Source: Melioribacteraceae bacterium
Lineage (GTDB): Bacteria; Bacteroidota; Ignavibacteria; Ignavibacteriales; Melioribacteraceae
Reading direction: 5' to 3'
Assembly (NCBI GenBank): GCA_015494845.1
Contig: WGAL01000165.1
Span: 1-9,769, forward strand
Length of the DNA stretch: 9,769 bases
The notes under the pieces are model-generated. The model had not been told where the DNA came from. It made no database searches and saw nothing but the letters and a program-made list of their open reading frames with translations. Position numbers and translations under genes: made by a program. How positions within the stretch are numbered: the stretch's first letter is position 1; each line of letters begins with the position of its first letter. Positions 8,066 to 9,769 of the stretch are shown in pieces.

Positions 8066-8177
8066 GAACCATGATTAGAATTCGCCGCGTCGAATTTCGT
8101 GATTAGTATGATTGAAAAACGTAAAGGTAATAACGAAAAAATCATGGTTAATCAGCTAATCAAAGAAATCATGGTTC
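8066..8177. repeat. 112-bp element with perfect 11-bp terminal inverted repeats
   Basis: GAACCATGATT (8066-8076) is the exact reverse complement of AATCATGGTTC (8167-8177). A third copy of the right end, AATCATGGTTA, lies inside at 8140-8150, so the right half carries a near-direct repeat 27 bases apart. The left half holds a separate hairpin, AATTCG-CCGCGT-CGAATT (8079-8096). The interior is AT-rich with GATTAGTATGATTG-like words. I see no coding capacity, so this is a non-autonomous palindromic or MITE-like element. It ends 25 bases before ATG 8203, so any promoter for that gene pair must lie in or very near it. Confidence 0.75.
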
Positions 8178-8190
8178 GAGACATTTTAGA

Positions 8191-8195
8191 AAGGA
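8191..8195 (+). promoter_or_regulatory. Ribosome binding site of the YgjV-like gene
   Basis: AAGGA, seven bases before ATG 8203, just outside the right end of the inverted-repeat element. It supports the chosen start. Confidence 0.7.
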
Positions 8196-8202
8196 ACAAT
8201 TC

Positions 8203-8829
8203 ATGGAAATAAACTGGATTCAAATAATCGGTTACATCGGAACTGTGCTTATTGCGGTTTCGCTTACGATGAAAAATATTGTTAAACTGCGCTGGATAAA
8301 CTTATTCGGCGCGGCAACGTTTGCCACATACGGACTAATCGTAGGCGCGCTTCCGGTGTTTGTTCTTAATAGTTACATTACGCTTGTGGACATTTACTAC
8401 CTTTCGCGTCTCTACAAAAAGAAAAGCGAGGAATTTTCAATCTATCCGATTTTACCGACAAACCGCTATATGAAAAAATTCCTTGAATTTTATCGTGACG
8501 ATATCAAAAAATATTTTCCGCATTTCAAGGGAGAAATGGTTGAAGGAAAAGAAATTTTTTTCGTACTGCGCAACGTTCTGCCTGTGGGATTATTCATCTT
8601 TGAAATTAAAAAAGACGGAACTGCGGAAATTGTATTGGATTACGCAATTCCAAGCTACCGCGATTTGAACAACGCCAAATTCTTGATGAAAACAACGCCG
8701 AAATTTTTTAAGGAAAAGGGAATAAACAAATTAATTACTTATTCCGATGTTGATGAACACATTAAGTATTTGAAGAAAATCGGATTTAAGAAAGGCGCTG
8801 AACCAAATCAATTTGTGAAGGAATTATGA
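8203..8829 (+). CDS. YgjV-like inner-membrane protein with a degenerate GNAT-like C-terminal domain
   Basis: A 208-residue protein. The first ~70 residues hold three predicted membrane segments (~7-22, 31-47, 50-68) in a pattern resembling the YgjV inner-membrane family: WIQIIGYIGTVLIAVSLTMK, then LRWINLFGAATFATYGL, then LPVFVLNSYITLVDIYYL. After the basic turn RLYKKK a soluble domain (~85-208) follows, presumably cytoplasmic. It has alternating strands and helices (FFVLRNVLPVGLFIFEI, AEIVLDYAIPSYRD) and ends HIKYLKKIGFKKG, like the last helix and strand of GNAT acetyltransferases. The acetyl-CoA loop (Q/RxxGxG/A) is not visible; the equivalent place reads YRDLNNAKF, so catalysis is doubtful. 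Its stop overlaps the next start by ATGA, so the two genes are coupled. The membrane part is a fair call; the GNAT relation is an inference from fold pattern. Function unknown. Confidence 0.8.
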   Translation: MEINWIQIIGYIGTVLIAVSLTMKNIVKLRWINLFGAATFATYGLIVGALPVFVLNSYITLVDIYYLSRLYKKKSEEFSIYPILPTNRYMKKFLEFYRDDIKKYFPHFKGEMVEGKEIFFVLRNVLPVGLFIFEIKKDGTAEIVLDYAIPSYRDLNNAKFLMKTTPKFFKEKGINKLITYSDVDEHIKYLKKIGFKKGAEPNQFVKEL

Positions 8830-9302
8830 CAGAAAAAGAACAAGCTTACAAGGAATTAATAAAACAAACAGACGCTTTGATTTACGAGGGCGAGCCGCAT
8901 GTAACGGCTCTTTCTAATTTTGCCGCGTTGTTTTTTCACTCGCTTGATTATGTAAGCTGGTGCGGTTTTTATCTTCTTTTTGAGGGGAGATTAATTTTAG
9001 GCCCGTTTCAAGGCAAAGTGGCTTGCGAATTTATTGAAATCGGGAAGGGAGTTTGCGGAACTTCGGCGGAAAAACGAGTAACGATAATTGTCGAAAATGT
9101 TCACGAGTTTCCAGGACACATCGCTTGTGACGCCGATTCTAAATCGGAAATTGTCGTGCCGTTAATTGTTAATGAAAATCTTTACGGTGTGCTCGATTTG
9201 GACAGCTACGACTTTTCTGCATTTAACGAAATTGATAAAATTTATCTGGAAAAAGCTGTTGCAAATCTTCTGCAAAAAATCGATTTGGGAAAACTCTGCT
9301 AA
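8826..9302 (+). CDS. msrC: Free methionine-(R)-sulfoxide reductase (GAF domain, fRMsr)
   Basis: A 158-residue cytoplasmic GAF-domain enzyme that reduces free L-methionine-(R)-sulfoxide to methionine, normally with thioredoxin as electron donor. It aligns by eye with E. coli YebR/MsrC through WCGFYLL, LGPFQGKVAC, IGKGVCGTSA, HEFPGHIACDA, SKSEIVVPLIV and GVLDLDS. All three functional cysteines are present: Cys67 (KVAC), Cys77 (GVCG) and Cys101 (HIAC). Their spacing of 10 and 24 residues equals that of Cys84, Cys94 and Cys118 in E. coli, so the enzyme should be active. Length is near the usual ~160. The start ATG overlaps the preceding stop (8826-8829), with AAGGA at 8818-8822. The last four bases overlap the end of the convergent umuD-like gene. 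An oxidative-damage repair role is known for the family. Confidence 0.95.
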   Translation: MTEKEQAYKELIKQTDALIYEGEPHVTALSNFAALFFHSLDYVSWCGFYLLFEGRLILGPFQGKVACEFIEIGKGVCGTSAEKRVTIIVENVHEFPGHIACDADSKSEIVVPLIVNENLYGVLDLDSYDFSAFNEIDKIYLEKAVANLLQKIDLGKLC

Positions 9303-9757
9303 TAATGTTTGTGAATTGAGTAAATTACGGTTCCCCAAATAACCAAATCATTTTCTTTCGAAACTTTAATCGGCGGAAAATCCGGATTGTCCGGCACCAA
9401 GTAAATTGTTTCGTTGTCAATTTTCTTAATCCGCTTAATTGTAAATTCGCCGTCAATTGCGCAAACCAAAATCGAGTTTTCGCGCGGTTCTACGGAGCGG
9501 TCGATAATCAAAATGTCGCCGTCGTAAATGCCTGAACCAATCATTGAGTCGCCGCTAACGCGCGCAAAAAAAGTGCTTGCCGGATTTTTAATTAAGTACT
9601 TATTCAAATCGAGGCGTTCTTCCACATAATCATCTGCTGGAGAAGGGAAGCCTGCTTTTAACTTTGCGCCAACAAGCGGGAGTTCCAATTCGGTAGATGT
9701 TTCCGGCAAAAGAAATTCCAGTGTTGTTTTGTTTTTGTTTATTCTGTAAACTTTCAT
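9299..9757 (-). CDS. umuD: UmuD-like S24 self-cleaving peptidase (SOS mutagenesis subunit type)
   Basis: A 152-residue LexA/UmuD-family protein on the minus strand. Cleavage would fall at Ala35-Gly36 (LKAGFPSPADDYVEE). The catalytic pair is Ser71 (VSGDSMIGSGI) and Lys108 (EFTIKRI). The spacings of 36 (site to Ser) and 37 (Ser to Lys) match E. coli UmuD (Cys24-Gly25, Ser60, Lys97). There is no N-terminal helix-turn-helix, which argues against LexA; the 34-residue arm before the site suits UmuD. After RecA-stimulated self-cleavage, UmuD' partners UmuC to form translesion polymerase V. Here no umuC follows: the gene runs straight into the convergent msrC with a 4-base overlap. Only 12 bases lie upstream in the window, so a LexA box or promoter cannot be judged. 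A stand-alone S24 peptidase of unknown partner is the alternative. Confidence 0.9.
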   Translation of the reverse strand: MKVYRINKNKTTLEFLLPETSTELELPLVGAKLKAGFPSPADDYVEERLDLNKYLIKNPASTFFARVSGDSMIGSGIYDGDILIIDRSVEPRENSILVCAIDGEFTIKRIKKIDNETIYLVPDNPDFPPIKVSKENDLVIWGTVIYSIHKHY

Positions 9758-9769
9758 TTAACTACTTTC

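Noticed and set aside
7929..8177. CRISPR array
   Set aside because: The repeated words are palindromic, diverged and not regularly spaced; no constant repeat with spacers is present.
9299..9757. LexA repressor
   Set aside because: Only about 34 residues precede the cleavage site, with no helix-turn-helix; the spacing matches UmuD.

Overview
The window suggests an FCB-group bacterium, most likely Ignavibacteriota/Chlorobi or a close relative within the Bacteroidota superphylum. The main clue is a secreted subtilase ending in a type IX secretion (T9SS) sorting domain that opens with NYPNPFNPTTTI and closes with KKMVLMK, the style typical of Ignavibacteria-like genomes. AT-rich DNA, several exported proteins starting MKK/MKIK, and use of Shine-Dalgarno sites (AAGGAGGAG, AAGGA) fit this. 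The lineage is inferred from sequence style, not from a database search.

Layout: (1) 2-205, the 3' end of CTP synthase (pyrG), overlapping by ATGA with (2) 202-1656, an exported TPR protein. (3) 1725-4625, a 966-residue exported protein with a long TPR array followed by an outer-membrane beta-barrel, the architecture of exopolysaccharide exporters such as PgaA and BcsC. (4) 4666-5076, a small hypothetical protein with no recognised family. (5) 5137-7914, a T9SS-exported S8 protease with an intact catalytic residue set. (6) 7915-8202, a non-coding stretch that is mostly repeats: degenerate CATTGC/GGCAATC palindromic units joined by a strong hairpin, then a 112-bp element bounded by perfect 11-bp inverted repeats. 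(7) 8203-9302, a two-gene unit overlapping by ATGA: a YgjV-like membrane protein with a soluble C-terminal domain, then free methionine-(R)-sulfoxide reductase. (8) 9299-9757 on the minus strand, a UmuD-type self-cleaving S24 peptidase with no umuC after it.

The genes do not form one clear pathway. Genes 2, 3 and 5 are cell-envelope or secreted functions; genes 7 and 8 include oxidative-damage repair and SOS-type functions. The most interesting sequence-level observation is that the intergenic palindromic repeat family has also inserted in frame inside the T9SS sorting domain of the protease (7689-7722), adding roughly a dozen residues (VIARSKATRQS...) to a loop between two predicted beta-strands without breaking the gene. 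No complete undescribed multi-gene system could be demonstrated.
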